Shown: positions 1 to 8,505, numbered from the stretch's first letter. The stretch: 64,000 nucleotides of DNA from Candidatus Allofournierella merdavium (GCA_019118765.1 DWYI01000020.1:1-64000); one strand, 5' to 3'. The notes: generated by a model from the letters alone, not told the origin. Numbers and translations are program-made.

Positions 1-285
<285 letters not shown>

Positions 286-318
286 CTAAAGGGAGACTGA
301 AAAAAGGACGGGGATGGG

Positions 319-1032
319 ATGAGCCTGCAAACCGAGTGCCCGCGGCGCACCGCGGCGCTGCTGCGCGCTGAATGCGCCGAGGTGCTCACGGCGGAAGGCG
401 CGGCGGCGCGCGCCGCCGGCTACCGCATTTTGCGCGCGGCGCAGAATCTGGAGATGTGGGCGGATCTCACCGGCGGCGGCTTTCCCGCGCGGGTGATGGA
501 CCTTGCCGCCAGCGCCCGGGCGCTGGCCGAGGCGGCGCGGGAGGTGTGCCCCATGCCCCCTTCCCTGCTGCGCTTTGCCGCCTGCGGCCAGCCGCTGCCG
601 GTGACCGCCAGCGAGCCGGCCTTCGGGGCGGCATTTCTGAATCTTTTGTGCAACAGCCTTGTCTACGGCGGGGCGAAACCGGCGGTGAGCGTGCGCTGCC
701 TGCGCCAGGGCAACCGGGCGGTGCTGCTCTTCCGGGACTGGGGGCCAGGCATCCCGCTCCACCGCCAGCGGCAGGCCCTGACCCCCTTTGCCGGGTCGGG
801 CAGCCTGCCGGGGCTGGGGCTGGGGCTGCCGCTGGCCGCCGCCTTCGCGGCCCGCTACGGCGGGGCCTTCACACTGGAGAGCCGGCCGGGCCGGGGGGTG
901 GCGGCGGCGCTGTCGCTGCCGCTGTGCCCGGTGGCCCGGCTGCCCCGGCCGCCCCACGCCGCCGCTTTGCTGGCCGACCGGTACAGCCCGGTGTATGTGC
1001 AGCTGTCGCCCCGGTGCATCCTGCCCGATTGA
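319..1032 (+). CDS. GHKL/HATPase_c-domain protein, histidine-kinase-like
   Basis: A 237-residue soluble protein with the C-terminal ATPase half of a sensor kinase: N-box NLLCNSLVYG (about 109-118), G1 box DWGPGIP (about 141-147) and G2 box GLGLGLPLA (about 163-171). The first 80 residues are helical like a DHp dimerisation domain, but no phospho-accepting His is visible where an H-box should be. There is no membrane segment or sensor domain. It may be an orphan cytoplasmic kinase or phosphatase partner, or a degenerate kinase. The ATG follows a weak AAGGACGGGG site. The gene stands alone between gap and the asparaginase gene, whose promoter overlaps its stop codon. Confidence 0.72.
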   Translation: MSLQTECPRRTAALLRAECAEVLTAEGAAARAAGYRILRAAQNLEMWADLTGGGFPARVMDLAASARALAEAAREVCPMPPSLLRFAACGQPLPVTASEPAFGAAFLNLLCNSLVYGGAKPAVSVRCLRQGNRAVLLFRDWGPGIPLHRQRQALTPFAGSGSLPGLGLGLPLAAAFAARYGGAFTLESRPGRGVAAALSLPLCPVARLPRPPHAAALLADRYSPVYVQLSPRCILPD

Positions 1033-1057
1033 CCCGCGCAAACGGGTATATTATAAT
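1029..1057 (+). promoter_or_regulatory. Sigma-A promoter of ansA
   Basis: TTGACC (1029-1034) and a perfect TATAAT (1052-1057) are separated by 17 bases. The -35 box overlaps the TGA stop of the upstream gene, and the start codon lies about 30 bases downstream of the -10, so the 5' UTR is short. Confidence 0.85.
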
Positions 1058-1087
1058 GGACGTGCACGATTTTTCGGGAGGCACGGC

Positions 1088-2110
1088 ATGAAAAAGCGAA
1101 TCTGTATCCTTTACACCGGCGGCACCATCGGCATGGTGCCCACCCCCAAAGGCTACGCCCCCCGGCGGGGATACCTGGGCCCGCTGCTGGCGGAGATGCC
1201 GGAACTCACCGGCCCCGAGGCCCCCGACTGGGATCTGGTGGAGATGGATCCCCTGCTGGACTCCTCCAACATCGCGGTGGACCAGTGGAACGACATCGGC
1301 CGGGCCATCTTTGCCCGCTACGGCGATTACGACGGCTTTGTGGTGCTGCACGGCACCGACACCATGGCCTACACCGCCGGCGCGCTGAGTTTCATGCTGG
1401 AGAACCTGCAAAAGCCGGTGGTGCTCACCGGCAGCCAGATCCCCCTGTGCCGGCTGCGCAGCGACGGGCGGGAGAACCTGATCACCAGCCTGCTGATCGC
1501 GGCCCAGGGCCGGGCCGCCGAGGTGTGCCTTTATTTTGGCGGCAAGCTGCTGCGGGGCAACCGGGCGGTAAAGCGCTCGGCGGACGGGCTGCAGGCCTTT
1601 TTCAGCCCCAATTACCCGCCGCTGGCGCTGGCGGGGGTGAACATCCGCTACGACGACGCGGCCCTGCGCCGGCCCGGCCCCGAGGGCCCGCCGGCGCTGG
1701 CCCCCTTCGACCAGGTGCCCATCGGGGTGCTGAAGGTGTTCCCCGGCATCCAGTTCGACCTGTTCGAGCCCATCATGACCCGCCGGCTGCGGGGCATCGT
1801 GCTGGAGACCTTCGGCGCGGGCAACATCCCCGACGAGCAGGGCGCGCTGCCGCCCCTCATCCGCAAGGCCTGGCAGAACGGCGCGGTGCTGACGGTGTGC
1901 AGTCAGTGCTTCCAGGGCGGGGTGCTGCTGGGTGAGTACGCCGCCAGCGCGCCGCTGACAGCGGCGGGGGCGGTGAGCGGCGGCGACATGACCACCGAGG
2001 CCGCCGTGGCAAAACTCTACTATCTGTTCAGCAAGGGGCTGGACTCCGCCGCCGTGAAGGAGAAGATGGGAGAAAACCTGCGGGGCGAGCGCAGCGACGC
2101 CGCTACATAA
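1088..2110 (+). CDS. ansA: L-asparaginase, type I (cytoplasmic)
   Basis: Hydrolyses L-asparagine to aspartate and ammonia. The 340-residue length fits the AnsA family. The two active-site segments are present: TGGTIGM at 10-16 with the nucleophile Thr13, and HGTDTMAY at 88-95 with the second Thr/Asp pair; DSSN at 58-61 is the substrate loop. No signal peptide is present, so the enzyme is cytoplasmic. The reading frame stays open far upstream, but ATG 1088 has a GGGAGG site just before it and sits properly downstream of the promoter. It is monocistronic, ending at a strong bidirectional terminator. Confidence 0.93.
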   Translation: MKKRICILYTGGTIGMVPTPKGYAPRRGYLGPLLAEMPELTGPEAPDWDLVEMDPLLDSSNIAVDQWNDIGRAIFARYGDYDGFVVLHGTDTMAYTAGALSFMLENLQKPVVLTGSQIPLCRLRSDGRENLITSLLIAAQGRAAEVCLYFGGKLLRGNRAVKRSADGLQAFFSPNYPPLALAGVNIRYDDAALRRPGPEGPPALAPFDQVPIGVLKVFPGIQFDLFEPIMTRRLRGIVLETFGAGNIPDEQGALPPLIRKAWQNGAVLTVCSQCFQGGVLLGEYAASAPLTAAGAVSGGDMTTEAAVAKLYYLFSKGLDSAAVKEKMGENLRGERSDAAT

Positions 2111-2120
2111 ATTTCCGCGA

Positions 2121-2165
2121 AAGAGGCGGCCCCCGCCGGGAAGTTCCCGGCGGGGGCCGCCTCTT
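2121..2165. terminator. Bidirectional terminator between ansA and the P-type ATPase gene
   Basis: A perfect GC-rich inverted repeat of about 20 bp per arm with a short GTT loop lies between two convergent genes. T-rich sequence follows in the plus direction (CTTGCTTTG), and on the minus strand the arm ends in TTTCGCGG. Confidence 0.85.
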
Positions 2166-2171
2166 GCTTTG

Positions 2172-4772
2172 TCAGCGCCTGATGATCTTGTAAAGCTGGA
2201 TGGCCAGGGTGGGCGCCAGGGCCAGCAGGGCGATCTGCCCCAGCTGGACCGCCGAGAGGGCGCTCACGGCGAAGAGGCCCTTCAGCGCCGGCACAAAGAG
2301 CACCGCCGCCAGCAGCGCCGTGCCCAGCAGGAAGGCGCCCAGGCTGTACCAGTTGCCGGAAAAGCCCAGCTTGAAGATGGAGGCCCGGCCCCGGCAGTTG
2401 AACCCGTGGAACAGCCGCGCCAGGGTGAGGGTGGCGAAGGCCATGGTGCTGGCCAGCGCCGCCCCGCCGGCGGAAAGGCCCAGGTAGAAGGCGGTCATGG
2501 TGGCGGCGCCGATCAGCGCGCCCTGGGCGCCGATGACGCCCAGCAGCCCCTTGTCCAGGATGGGTTTCCTGGGGTCGCGGGGGGGCTGGTCCAGCAGGTC
2601 CTCCCCCGCGGGCTCCATGCCGATGGCCAGGGCGGGCAGGCTGTCGGTGAGGAGGTTGATGAACAGCAGGTGCACCGCCTGGAAGGGCACCGGCAGCCCC
2701 GCCAGCGAGGCCCACAGCACGCAGAGGATGCCCGCCGTGTTGCCCGAGAGCAGGAATTGGATGGCGTTTTTGATGTTGGCATAGACGCCCCGGCCGTTCA
2801 CCACCGCCCGCACGATGGTGGCGAAGTTGTCGTCGGTGAGGATCATGGAGGCGGCGTCCTTGCTCACCTCGGTGCCGGTGATGCCCATGGCCACGCCGAT
2901 GTCCGCGGCCTTCAGGGCGGGCGCGTCGTTCACCCCGTCGCCGGTCATGGACACGATGCTGCCCCGGCGCTGCCAGGCCTCCACGATGCGGATCTTGTGC
3001 TCGGGCGAGACCCGGGCGTAGACCGACACCCGGGGCAGCACCTCGTCCAGCTGAGCGTCGGTCATGCGCTGCAGCGCCGCGCCGTCCAGCGCCTCGTCCC
3101 CCGGCCGCAGGATGCCGATCCTGGCGGCGATGGCGCTGGCGGTGACCTTGTGGTCGCCGGTGATCATGATGGTGCGGATGCCGGCGCGCTTCGCGTCCGC
3201 CACCGCCTGCACCGACTCGGGCCGGGGCGGGTCCACCATGGCCACCAGGCCCACAAAGGTGAAGTCGCTCTCGCAGGCCATGGTGAGGGGTTCGTCCTCG
3301 GCCAGGGTGCGGCGGGCAAAGCCCAGCACCCGCAGCCCCTGCCCCGACCAGGCGTCGTTCACCCTGTCCAGCAGGGCCCTGTCGTCGTCGGTGATGGGCC
3401 GCTCGCCCGCCGCCGTGAGGATGCGCGCCGAGCGGGCCAGCAGTTCGTCCATGGCGCCCTTGGTGTAGAGGGTGCGCCGCCCGTCCACCCGGTGCAGGGT
3501 GCTCATCAGCTTGCGGTCGGAGTCGAAGGCCAGCTCGCCCAGGCGGGGGTATTCCGCCCGCAGGGCCTGCTCGCTCAGGCCCATGCCCCGCCCCAGCTGC
3601 ACCAGGGCGATCTCGGTGGGGTCGCCCACCGCGCCCTCCTCGCCGATGGTGGCGTCGCTGGCCAGCAGGCCCATCCCGGCCAGCAGGGTCTGGGCCGGGT
3701 CGTCGGCGGCCATGGCGGCCGCGTCCAGCTCCTCGCCGGCCACCCAGGCCTTCTGCACCTCCATGCGGTTCTGGGTGAGGGTGCCGGTCTTGTCCGAGCA
3801 GATCACCGACACCGACCCCAGGCTCTCCACCGCCTTCAGGTCCTTGATGACCGCGTTCTGCCGGGCCATCTTCTGCGTGCCCATGGCCAGCACGATGGTG
3901 ACGATGGAGCTGAGGGCCTCGGGGATGGCGGCCACCGCCAGCGCCACGGCGAACATCAGGGAGTCCAGCACGGGCATGCCGCTGCGGAAGATGGACAGCA
4001 GGAACACCACCCCGCAGATGGCCATGATCACCACCGCCAGCTTGCCGCTGAAGGCGTCCAGGCTCTGCTGCAGGGGGGTCTTGCGCTGCTGGGTGCGGTT
4101 CATCAGGGCGGCGATGTGGCCGATCTCGGTGTCCATGCCGGTGCCGGTGACCACCATCATCCCCCGGCCGTAGGTGACCAGCGACCCGGAAAAGGCCATG
4201 TTTTTCCGGTCGCCCAGGGGCACCTCGTCCCCTTCCAGCGGCCCGTCGGTCTTTTCCACCGGCTCGCTCTCACCGGTGAGGCTGCTCTCGTTGACCTTCA
4301 GCGACCAGCTGTTCAAAAGCCGCCCGTCGGCCACCACCATGTCGCCCGCCTCCAGCAGCACCACGTCGCCGGGCACCACCTGTGTGGAGGGCAGGGCCAC
4401 CGTCTCGCCGCCCCGCAGCACCTTGGCGGTGGGGGCGGACATGGCCTTCAGGCTCTCCAGGCTCTTTTCCGCCTTGAGGTACTGCACCGTGCCCAGCACC
4501 GCGTTGAGCAGCAGCACCGCGAAGATCACCAGGGTGCTCTCGCTCTGGCCGCTGGCCAGGGAGATGAGGGCCGCCGCCACGAGGATGATCACCAGCAGGT
4601 CCTTGAACTGTTCGGCAAACACCTGCAAAGCGCTCTTTTTCTTGCCCTCCGACAGCTTGTTCTCCCCGTACTGCTCCCGACGGCGGGCCGCCTCGTCGGC
4701 GGTGAGGCCCTCGGCGGTGACCTGCAGGGCGTCCAGGGTCTCGCGGGCTGTTTTTTTGTACCAGTTTTCCAT
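2172..4772 (-). CDS. P-type cation-transporting ATPase (P2A family, Ca2+/Mn2+ type)
   Basis: An 866-residue ATP-driven cation exporter of the plasma membrane. In order: N-terminal cation-ATPase domain (KTARETLDAL), two membrane helices near residue 60-100, actuator TGES (about 170), M4 ion site IPEALS (about 280), phosphorylation motif DKTGT with Asp327, hinge TGDGVND (about 605), and M6 NLLTDSLPA in the last third. The M4 PEAL and M6 N..TD residues are those of Ca2+/Mn2+ pumps. ATG 4772 was chosen because a GGGGAGG site precedes it; the frame is open for 43 more codons that would run into the leader. A probable yybP-ykoY riboswitch upstream suggests that Mn2+ rather than Ca2+ is the physiological substrate. 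That is inference. Confidence 0.9.
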   Translation of the reverse strand: MENWYKKTARETLDALQVTAEGLTADEAARRREQYGENKLSEGKKKSALQVFAEQFKDLLVIILVAAALISLASGQSESTLVIFAVLLLNAVLGTVQYLKAEKSLESLKAMSAPTAKVLRGGETVALPSTQVVPGDVVLLEAGDMVVADGRLLNSWSLKVNESSLTGESEPVEKTDGPLEGDEVPLGDRKNMAFSGSLVTYGRGMMVVTGTGMDTEIGHIAALMNRTQQRKTPLQQSLDAFSGKLAVVIMAICGVVFLLSIFRSGMPVLDSLMFAVALAVAAIPEALSSIVTIVLAMGTQKMARQNAVIKDLKAVESLGSVSVICSDKTGTLTQNRMEVQKAWVAGEELDAAAMAADDPAQTLLAGMGLLASDATIGEEGAVGDPTEIALVQLGRGMGLSEQALRAEYPRLGELAFDSDRKLMSTLHRVDGRRTLYTKGAMDELLARSARILTAAGERPITDDDRALLDRVNDAWSGQGLRVLGFARRTLAEDEPLTMACESDFTFVGLVAMVDPPRPESVQAVADAKRAGIRTIMITGDHKVTASAIAARIGILRPGDEALDGAALQRMTDAQLDEVLPRVSVYARVSPEHKIRIVEAWQRRGSIVSMTGDGVNDAPALKAADIGVAMGITGTEVSKDAASMILTDDNFATIVRAVVNGRGVYANIKNAIQFLLSGNTAGILCVLWASLAGLPVPFQAVHLLFINLLTDSLPALAIGMEPAGEDLLDQPPRDPRKPILDKGLLGVIGAQGALIGAATMTAFYLGLSAGGAALASTMAFATLTLARLFHGFNCRGRASIFKLGFSGNWYSLGAFLLGTALLAAVLFVPALKGLFAVSALSAVQLGQIALLALAPTLAIQLYKIIRR

Positions 4773-4810
4773 CTTTTGTGCCTCCCCTGTCTTCTTTGCG
4801 GGCATATAAA

Positions 4811-4841
4811 ATGCCCGGCCGTCCTTGCGCGGCGGCCGGGC
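4811..4841 (-). terminator. Leader terminator of the P-type ATPase (riboswitch expression platform)
   Basis: TGCCCGGCCG and CGGCCGGGCA form a perfect 10-bp stem with an 11-base loop. On the minus strand it is followed by TTTTATAT. It lies inside the ATPase 5' leader, between the aptamer and the ribosome site, so it can act as a conditional attenuator. Confidence 0.75.
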
Positions 4842-4883
4842 AAAAAGAAAAGACCTCCCGGCAGCCGCGGCAAAGCGACTGCT

Positions 4884-4996
4884 GAAAAGTCTTGTGACCA
4901 CAAAACACAGGGCCCGCGCCGCCAGGCCCGAGGGGCCGGCTTGTTGGCGGTGCGGCAGGGCGGCTTTGGACCGGCCGCCTACACTACTCCCTTTTC
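4884..4996 (-). promoter_or_regulatory. Probable yybP-ykoY (Mn2+-sensing) riboswitch aptamer
   Basis: The minus-strand leader begins GAAAAGGGAGTAGTG, which carries the conserved 5' GGGAGUAG box of this family. It ends CACAAGACTTTTC, so the terminal helix GAAAAG/CTTTTC is perfect. The length of about 113 nt and the internal GC-rich hairpins fit the family. Known members bind Mn2+ and often control P-type ATPases and TerC/YebN exporters. The identification is from motif memory and architecture; no covariance search could be run. Confidence 0.75.
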
Positions 4997-5005
4997 AACA
5001 CCGTT

Positions 5006-5034
5006 ATTATACCCGGAAGGGGGCGGCGCGTCAA
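5006..5034 (-). promoter_or_regulatory. Sigma-A promoter of the riboswitch-controlled ATPase
   Basis: On the minus strand TTGACG (5029-5034) and TATAAT (5006-5011) are separated by 17 bases. Transcription would start just before the aptamer P1 helix. The -35 box lies in the loop and arm of a perfect 12-bp hairpin. Confidence 0.85.
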
Positions 5035-5047
5035 TCGCGCCGCCCCC
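5019..5047. terminator. Perfect 12-bp hairpin downstream of the membrane-protein gene
   Basis: GGGGGCGGCGCG and CGCGCCGCCCCC flank a TCAAT loop. On the minus strand it comes 21 bases after the upstream gene's stop but lacks a T tract. On the plus strand it is followed by ATTTTAC. It probably insulates the ATPase promoter or protects the 3' end of the upstream mRNA. Confidence 0.5.
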
Positions 5048-5068
5048 ATTTTACAAACATTTTACATT

Positions 5069-5872
5069 TCAGGTCCCGTCGGCGGCGGGTTCCGGCTCCC
5101 GGGCCGGGGCCCCCGCGGAGCCAAAGGCGTACACCGCGCCGCAAAGGCCCACCAGCGCCAGCGCCGCGGCCTCGGCCAGGTCGGCCGGGGCGGCGCTGCC
5201 CACCAGAAAGCGGGCCAGCGCGCCGGGGAAGGCCAGGCAGCTGCACAGCAGAAAAGCCGCGCTGCCGGTGAAGAACACCCAGCCGCCGCTGCGCCCGCCG
5301 GGCAGATAGGCCACCTTGGCCTGGGCGGCGGTGAAGAGCAGCGCCGCCAGCGCCGCCAGGGCGGCGAAGTTGGCGTCCACCCGGGCCATGCCGGTGGGGG
5401 CCAGGCCGAAGCGGCAGATGGTGAGCAGATAGAGCGAGAGGGTGCCCGCCACCCCCCACAGGGCGCTGCCGGTGGGGGCTTCAAACTCGGGGGTGAACCG
5501 GCTGCGGCCCAGCAGCAGCATCCAGACGGCGCTGACCAGGTACAGCACCGCGCAGGCCTTGCCGAAGGCGTCCAGCGCCGCCCAGCCGGCCAGTTTCGTG
5601 CCCGCCAGCGCGGCAAAGCCGAAGCCGGCCAGAAAGCACGTCACGCCCTGAGCGGTGCTCTGGCCGCAGAGGGCCGCGGGGCGGCGGGGCGCCAGCAGCG
5701 CGCCCAGCGCCAGCAGCGCCAGCACGCCCCCCGCCACGGCGTAGCGCGCCCAGGCGGGGCCCCAGGTCACAAAGCCGGTGGCAAGGTCGGTGTAGTTCAC
5801 CACGTCCAGCCAGCGGGCCGCGCCCGCCGTCGCCGCCACCAGCAGCAGCAAAAAAGCAGCAATGCGTTTCAT
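5069..5872 (-). CDS. Multi-pass membrane protein, unknown function
   Basis: 267 residues, very rich in Ala, Leu and Gly, with about eight hydrophobic stretches: roughly residues 4-20, 40-60, 72-95, 102-120, 135-155, 168-188, 200-218 and 232-252. No catalytic motif is recognised. The ATG shares one base with the TGA of the citrate synthase gene (TGATG), so the two are translationally coupled and co-transcribed. A longer frame exists upstream but lies wholly inside the citrate synthase gene. Coupling suggests a link to citrate or amino-acid metabolism, for example transport, but nothing in the sequence proves it. Confidence 0.72.
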   Translation of the reverse strand: MKRIAAFLLLLVAATAGAARWLDVVNYTDLATGFVTWGPAWARYAVAGGVLALLALGALLAPRRPAALCGQSTAQGVTCFLAGFGFAALAGTKLAGWAALDAFGKACAVLYLVSAVWMLLLGRSRFTPEFEAPTGSALWGVAGTLSLYLLTICRFGLAPTGMARVDANFAALAALAALLFTAAQAKVAYLPGGRSGGWVFFTGSAAFLLCSCLAFPGALARFLVGSAAPADLAEAAALALVGLCGAVYAFGSAGAPAREPEPAADGT

Positions 5873-7236
5873 CAGCGTTCCTCGAGGGTCTTGTATTTCT
5901 GCCGCACGCCCAGATACTTGTAGGCCGGGCGGATGATGCGGTTGGCGAACATCACTTCCTCCACCCGGTGAGCGCACCAGCCGGGGATGCGGCTGATGGC
6001 GAACAGCGGGGTGTACAGGTCCGGCCCGATGCCCAGCATCTTGTAGATCAGGCCGCTGAACAGGTCCACATTGGCACAGACGGTCTTGTTGCCCTTCTCC
6101 TCGGCGAACACCTGGGGGCCCAGCCGCTCCACCAGGCACAGCAGGTTAAACTCGTCCTCAAAGCCCTTCTCCATGGCCAGGTCCCGGGCCTTCTGGCGCA
6201 GGATCACCGCCCGGGGATCGCTGAGGGTGTACACCGCGTGGCCCATGCCGTAGATCAGGCCGCTGCCGTCGCCCTCCTGGCGGCGGATGATCTTGCGCAG
6301 AAACTCCCGCACCTCGTCCTCGTCGGCGTGGTTTTGCACCCCGGCCTGGATCTGGCCCAGCTGCTCCATCACCTTCAGGTTGGCGCCGCCGTGCTTGGGC
6401 CCCTTCAGGCTGCCGATGGCCGCCGCGATGGCGGAGTAGGTGTCGGTGCCGGAGGAGGAGAGCACCCGGCAGGTAAAGGCGGAGTTGTTGCCGCCGCCGT
6501 GGTCCGCGTGGAGCACCAGGCACAGATCCAGCAGCTTTGCCTCCTCGTGGGTGAACTTCTGGTCCGCCCGATAGGTGGCCAGGATGTGCTCGGCGGTGCT
6601 CTGGCCGGGGGTGGGCATATGGAAATACATGCTCTGGTGGTCGTAGATGCGCCGCTTGATCTGGTAGGCGTTCACCATGATGGTGGGCAGGCCGGCGATC
6701 AGGCTGATGGACTGCTCCAGCAGGTTCTCCAGGCTCAGGTCCTCGGGATTCTGGTCGTAGCTGTACATGGCCAGCACGCCCCGGGCCAGCTTGTTCATCA
6801 GATTGGGGCTGGGGGCCTTCATGATCATGTCCTCGGCAAAGCCGTCGGGCAGGGCCCGGTGGCTTTCCAGGATCTCATCGAACTGGTCCAGTTCCGAGGC
6901 GGTGGGCAGGGTGCCGAAGAGCAGCAGCCAGATGACCTCTTCAAACATGAAGCGGTCCTTCTCATAGGCCTCCTCCACGATCTTTTCCACATTGATGCCC
7001 CGGTAGATGAGCTTGCCCGGGATGGGCACCACTCTGCCGTCGGGCGTTTTTTCATAGCCCACCACGTCGCAGACGTTGGTGAGCCCCGCCAGCACGCCGG
7101 TGCCGTCCGGGTTGCGCAGCCCCCGCTTGACCCCCAGCCGCTCGCTGGTCTCGGGGTCGATGTAGTTATTTTTCAGGAACTCCTCGCATAGATATTTCAT
7201 TGTCTCCGGCGCGAGCCGGGTCTTTTCCACCGCCAT
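5872..7236 (-). CDS. gltA: Citrate synthase (first of two)
   Basis: Condenses oxaloacetate and acetyl-CoA to citrate. The 454-residue chain contains the catalytic triad of the family: His in HADHGGGN (about 245), His in GMGHAVY (about 333) and Asp in NVDLFSG (about 390). ATG 7236 follows a GAAAGGAG site. It is about half identical by eye to the second citrate synthase at 25085-26455, sharing KRGLR.DGTGVLAGL, SSSGTDTYS and GLIYGMGHAVY. Its own promoter lies upstream, and a membrane-protein gene is coupled to its stop. Re-citrate synthase is a different family, so this is the classical Si type. Confidence 0.93.
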   Translation of the reverse strand: MAVEKTRLAPETMKYLCEEFLKNNYIDPETSERLGVKRGLRNPDGTGVLAGLTNVCDVVGYEKTPDGRVVPIPGKLIYRGINVEKIVEEAYEKDRFMFEEVIWLLLFGTLPTASELDQFDEILESHRALPDGFAEDMIMKAPSPNLMNKLARGVLAMYSYDQNPEDLSLENLLEQSISLIAGLPTIMVNAYQIKRRIYDHQSMYFHMPTPGQSTAEHILATYRADQKFTHEEAKLLDLCLVLHADHGGGNNSAFTCRVLSSSGTDTYSAIAAAIGSLKGPKHGGANLKVMEQLGQIQAGVQNHADEDEVREFLRKIIRRQEGDGSGLIYGMGHAVYTLSDPRAVILRQKARDLAMEKGFEDEFNLLCLVERLGPQVFAEEKGNKTVCANVDLFSGLIYKMLGIGPDLYTPLFAISRIPGWCAHRVEEVMFANRIIRPAYKYLGVRQKYKTLEER

Positions 7237-7320
7237 GATCCTTTTCTCCTTTCCTCATTTGATACTTTCCCGTACTCCGCCGCGTCCCGCGGCCGCCTGT
7301 CTCTTTAATATATATTTTCC

Positions 7321-7349
7321 ATATTACACGGTTTGCCCTTAAATTGCAA
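7321..7349 (-). promoter_or_regulatory. Probable promoter of citrate synthase 1
   Basis: On the minus strand TTGCAA (7344-7349) and TAATAT (7321-7326) are separated by 17 bases. The -35 box is the centre of a small inverted repeat (CCCTT...AAGGG). The same pair of hexamers with the same spacing occurs upstream of the regulator gene at 42794-43876. Confidence 0.65.
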
Positions 7350-7372
7350 GGGCGACAAAAAGGAGGATGTAC

Positions 7373-8440
7373 ATGAAACGCGCGCTGCTTCCCATTGCCC
7401 TGTTCGCCCTGCTCACCTACTGCCTGCCGCTGGTGAGCCTGCTGGTGCCGGTGCGGGCCTCCGGCGAAAGCGCCGATCCGCCCGCCGCCTCCGCCGACCC
7501 GGAGGCCGGTCAGAGCCCCGCCGCCCAGTTCCTTGCTCCCGCCGACCCGGACGAGACGGGGCAGCAGCCGGCGGACGCGGAGGCCGACAGCGAGGTGATC
7601 CGCCTGTGGGACGCGGGCGCCGGCGAGGTGCTGGAGGTGCCGCTGCTGGAGTATCTCATCGGGGCGGCGGCCAGCGAGATGCCGGTGACCTGGCCGGACG
7701 AGGCGCTGAAGGCCCAGGCCATTGCCAGCCACAGCTACGCCCTCTACCAGCGGGACCACGCCGAGGCGGACAAGCTCTCGGGGGCCTGGTTCTCGGTGGA
7801 CCCGGCACGCCGGCAGGGCTACATGAGCAAGGAGGTGCTGCAAAGCTACTGGGGCGACGCCTTTGCGGCCAATTATGCCCGTCTGGAGGCGCTGTTCACC
7901 CCCCTTTTGCACCAGGTGCTCACCTTTGAGGGGGCGCCGGCGGCGGCCTGTTACCACGCCATCAGCAACGGGCAGACCGAGGCCAGCGAGAACGTGTGGA
8001 ACGAGGCGCTGCCCTACCTGGCGGGGGTGGATTCCACCCTGGACCTCACCGCCGAGGGGTATGAACAGACGGTGACCTACACCACCCAGCAGATGTACGA
8101 CGCCATCGTGCTGGCGGTGCCGGGGGCCGCGCCGGAGGAGGGCGAACCGGAGGGCTGGTTCGGCGAAGCCAGCTACACCCCCGCCGGCTATGTGGACAAG
8201 ATCCAGTGCGCCGGGGTGTTCGTGCGGGGCACCGACCTGCGCACGGCGCTGGGGCTGCGCAGCGCCTGTTTTTCCATCGAGTATTCCGACGGGGTGTTTG
8301 CGGTCACCACCAGGGGATACGGGCACGGCGTGGGGATGAGCCAGTACGGCGCCAGCGCCATGGCCCTCACCGGCAAAAGCTGCGCCGAGATCCTGGCCCA
8401 CTACTACCCCGGCACCGCCCTGGAGACGCTGCCGGGCTGA
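7373..8440 (+). CDS. spoIID: Stage II sporulation protein D (SpoIID/LytB domain)
   Basis: A membrane-anchored lytic transglycosylase that degrades peptidoglycan during forespore engulfment. The 355-residue protein has an N-terminal hydrophobic segment (about 5-27), a Pro/Ala/Asp-rich linker (about 30-80) and the SpoIID domain. ASEMP with the catalytic-type Glu is followed by DEALKAQAIASHSYAL, then SNGQTEASENVW and the C-terminal GHGVGMSQYGA signature. Two in-frame ATGs are close together. The second (7373) is six bases from AGGAGG, whereas the first overlaps that site, so 7373 was chosen. It is monocistronic. Its presence suggests a sporulation programme; a developmental promoter would be expected but was not identified. 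Confidence 0.88.
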   Translation: MKRALLPIALFALLTYCLPLVSLLVPVRASGESADPPAASADPEAGQSPAAQFLAPADPDETGQQPADAEADSEVIRLWDAGAGEVLEVPLLEYLIGAAASEMPVTWPDEALKAQAIASHSYALYQRDHAEADKLSGAWFSVDPARRQGYMSKEVLQSYWGDAFAANYARLEALFTPLLHQVLTFEGAPAAACYHAISNGQTEASENVWNEALPYLAGVDSTLDLTAEGYEQTVTYTTQQMYDAIVLAVPGAAPEEGEPEGWFGEASYTPAGYVDKIQCAGVFVRGTDLRTALGLRSACFSIEYSDGVFAVTTRGYGHGVGMSQYGASAMALTGKSCAEILAHYYPGTALETLPG

Positions 8441-8449
8441 GCGCGGACG

Positions 8450-8499
8450 AAAGGGCCGCCCGCGGGGAGAAAAGATCTCCCCGCGGGCGGCCCTTTTTT
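8450..8499. terminator. Bidirectional terminator between spoIID and the PHP gene
   Basis: A perfect 21-bp inverted repeat (8450-8470 and 8476-8496) with loop AAAGA is followed by six Ts on the plus strand and preceded by AAA. It serves both convergent genes. Confidence 0.92.
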
Positions 8500-8505
8500 G
8501 CATTT

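Noticed and set aside
2169..5309. An open frame of 1046 codons on the plus strand opposite the P-type ATPase
   Set aside because: It is antisense to a gene with clear motifs, its product is low-complexity (runs of Gly, His, Gln, Ala), and such frames are expected where third codon positions are almost all G or C.
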